Positions 6,183 through 7,243 of a stretch of 7,243 nucleotides of DNA are shown here, piece by piece. Source of the DNA: MKRK01 sp001896915 (GTDB lineage: Bacteria; Bacillota; Clostridia; Oscillospirales; Acutalibacteraceae); contig CALJJF010000099.1 in the NCBI GenBank assembly GCA_937973935.1, forward strand, positions 1-7,243, in the 5' to 3' direction. Every line of letters starts with the position of its first letter. The stretch's first letter is position 1. The position numbers and the translations under genes were made by a program. Under the pieces are notes generated by a model, which was not told the DNA's origin, did not search any database, and saw only the letters and a list, made by a program, of their open reading frames with translations.

Positions 6183-7243
6183 TGTATACTCGCTGATTTG
6201 AGCATCATTTTCATAAATTTGCACCTTGGTGCTGGTGCCGACAGACCCATCCCTGTTCAGGTTTCCTTTCTTGTCATAGAGTCGAATCTCTATGCCCGAC
6301 TGAGGTTGAAAGGAACTTCGGAATACTGCTGCATCATTTCCTCTGTGATTGATCCCCCACAAAAGCCCATTGTTGGTTTGATAAGGAATCGTGTATTTAT
6401 GGTCAGATGTGGTCAAGTCTGTCGTGGTCTGTTGTGACAATGCGGTAGATAGCGAAGTTGATTGCGTGGTAGTGACAGTTGTCGTTGTGGTTGCTGTCGT
6501 GGTTGTCGGAACCGTCATCGAGGTCGTTGTTGTGGCGGTTGTTGTTGAAGTTGTAGTCGGTGTGGTTATCGTTGTCAATGTCGTGTTGCTTGTACTCAAT
6601 GTGGCAATGATATCGTCAAGATAAGCAATATCGCCGCTGGTCGTTTGATAAAACCAGATGCTTACCGTAGTTGCCGTGGCGAGATCTTCTGCGGTTTTAT
6701 TTTTATCTGCCCAATTGACATTGTACCAGCCACCTGTCGAAGTAACATTTAAGCTATACTGAATCCCGTTACTGAATCTGACTTCAGCAGTTTGGGAAGC
6801 CCTGCTGGTTCCAAGCCACAGCTTCAACCCGGTTGTATCGGTTGCCCATCCCGCGGGTAAGGTGATATGAAACTGAGTTTTATCCGAATAGGTAACCGCC
6901 CAGGTACCTTTGAGACCCACCGTACTTCCCGGCGCTGAATTCGGAATTGCTGTTGCCAAAAAGCTTGTATTCCATATGGAAGTATCTCCGTTGTCCAAAC
7001 CTGAAATCCCTTTTCCTGTTTTTCCGTTCTGAGCTTCCCAGTCATATACAACTCTTGTAGAACCGGTATTGGCAGCGGTGGATGGAGTTGACGCAGTTGT
7101 AGTAATTGAAGTTACTGTGGAAGAGGTTGAGGAAGCCGCCTGTGATGAGGAGGCTGAAGTGGTTGCAGTGGGATCCTGTGCCCATGAGGACGGTGCGCTT
7201 CCCATGTTAAATACCAATGTCCCGCCATTTTTGATTTCATCAT
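5967..7243 (-). CDS. C-terminal part of a second GH92 enzyme with putative CBM, Thr-rich linker and dockerin (5' end outside window)
   Basis: The frame is open from the window edge; 424 residues are visible. Residues 1-22 (DEIKNGGTLVFNMGSAPSSW) match the conserved last strand of GH92 catalytic domains (the D-I-x-x-G-G-x-L-x-F-x-M pattern), so the missing N-terminal part should be an alpha-mannosidase. After a Ser/Thr linker (24-63) comes a domain at 64-215 (from VVYDWEAQNG to GDIAYLDDI) that looks like a galactose-binding-like beta-sandwich carbohydrate-binding module; I cannot name its family. A Thr-rich linker (about 216-279), a pre-dockerin beta module (281-353) and a type I dockerin (354-424) follow. 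The dockerin is identical in protein and DNA to that of the neighbouring gene. The product is expected to be extracellular and cohesin-bound, acting on mannose-containing polysaccharide or glycoprotein. A TTG at 7217 is only an internal codon, not a start. GH92 identity rests on a short tail, so it is somewhat less sure than the dockerin. Confidence 0.85.
   Translation of the reverse strand, partial: DEIKNGGTLVFNMGSAPSSWAQDPTATTSASSSQAASSTSSTVTSITTTASTPSTAANTGSTRVVYDWEAQNGKTGKGISGLDNGDTSIWNTSFLATAIPNSAPGSTVGLKGTWAVTYSDKTQFHITLPAGWATDTTGLKLWLGTSRASQTAEVRFSNGIQYSLNVTSTGGWYNVNWADKNKTAEDLATATTVSIWFYQTTSGDIAYLDDIIATLSTSNTTLTTITTPTTTSTTTATTTTSMTVPTTTTATTTTTVTTTQSTSLSTALSQQTTTDLTTSDHKYTIPYQTNNGLLWGINHRGNDAAVFRSSFQPQSGIEIRLYDKKGNLNRDGSVGTSTKVQIYENDAQISEYTVILYGDVDSDGKITAIDMLKIKKKLLKMPLTLNEYEAIAADCSVQKDGSIDVFDLLAMKRHLLKIEFINQN
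6405..6596 (-). repeat. Low-complexity Thr-rich linker coding repeat
   Basis: The minus strand repeats near-triplet ACN/GTT-type units coding almost only threonine with some Ser, Val and Ala. It joins the putative carbohydrate-binding domain to the pre-dockerin module. Thr-rich linkers of this kind are usual in secreted multidomain glycoside hydrolases and are often O-glycosylated. The repeat is prone to length change by slippage. Confidence 0.85.

Noticed and set aside
6391..6624. Plus-strand Val-rich protein of 77 codons
   Set aside because: It is the antisense reading of the Thr-rich linker; the low complexity explains the open frame.
5967..7217. A complete gene starting at TTG 7217
   Set aside because: There is no signal peptide, and the frame is open to the window edge with GH92-like residues before the TTG, so it is an internal codon.

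Overview
The window looks like a piece of a carbohydrate-degradation locus from an anaerobic, cellulosome-producing Firmicute, probably a clostridial or Ruminococcus-like bacterium. The evidence is two type I dockerin domains, family 92 glycoside hydrolase (GH92, alpha-mannosidase family) sequence at both ends, Thr/Ser-rich linkers, strong Gram-positive ribosome binding sites and AT-rich intergenic regions. The taxonomic call is inferred from protein style; no marker gene is present.

Layout, left to right. (1) 1-1621, minus strand: the secreted N-terminal 540 or so codons of a GH92 protein. The reading frame breaks near 1423-1432, beside a perfect 17-bp palindrome; the C-terminus lies outside the window. 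(2) 1622-1904: a divergent intergenic region with overlapping, opposed promoter candidates, a 7-bp direct repeat with a 21-bp period and a small hairpin in the GH92 leader. (3) 1905-2756, plus strand: an AraC-family transcriptional activator, the natural candidate regulator of the divergent GH92 gene. (4) 2757-3057: no gene, but a 77-nt nested imperfect palindrome and a strong terminator hairpin. (5) 3058-5706, minus strand: a secreted protein of 882 residues with about 26 BspA-type leucine-rich repeats, a pre-dockerin module and a dockerin, with a near-consensus sigma-A promoter at 5762-5790. (6) 5967-7243, minus strand: the C-terminal part of a second GH92 enzyme, recognisable from its conserved last strand, followed by a Ser/Thr linker, a carbohydrate-binding-like beta-sandwich domain, a Thr-rich linker, a pre-dockerin module and a dockerin.

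The most striking structure is a 348-bp direct repeat (2926-3273 and 5835-6182, offset 2909, 4 mismatches, no gaps). It carries the last 71 codons (the dockerin) plus the 3' flank and terminator of both dockerin genes. All four mismatches are outside the coding sequence; the dockerin coding DNA is identical base for base. The leucine-rich repeat gene therefore sits between two recombinogenic copies of the dockerin cassette. This points to recent dockerin grafting (module shuffling) or gene conversion, and to possible loss of the gene by recombination between the copies.

Inferred role: the GH92 enzymes would trim terminal alpha-mannose from mannan or N-glycans. The dockerins would attach the second GH92 and the leucine-rich repeat protein to cohesin-bearing scaffoldins encoded elsewhere. 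The AraC protein would switch on at least the divergent GH92 gene. I did not find a clearly new defence or mobile system; the interest lies in the dockerin duplication and the unusual repeat-protein/dockerin architecture.
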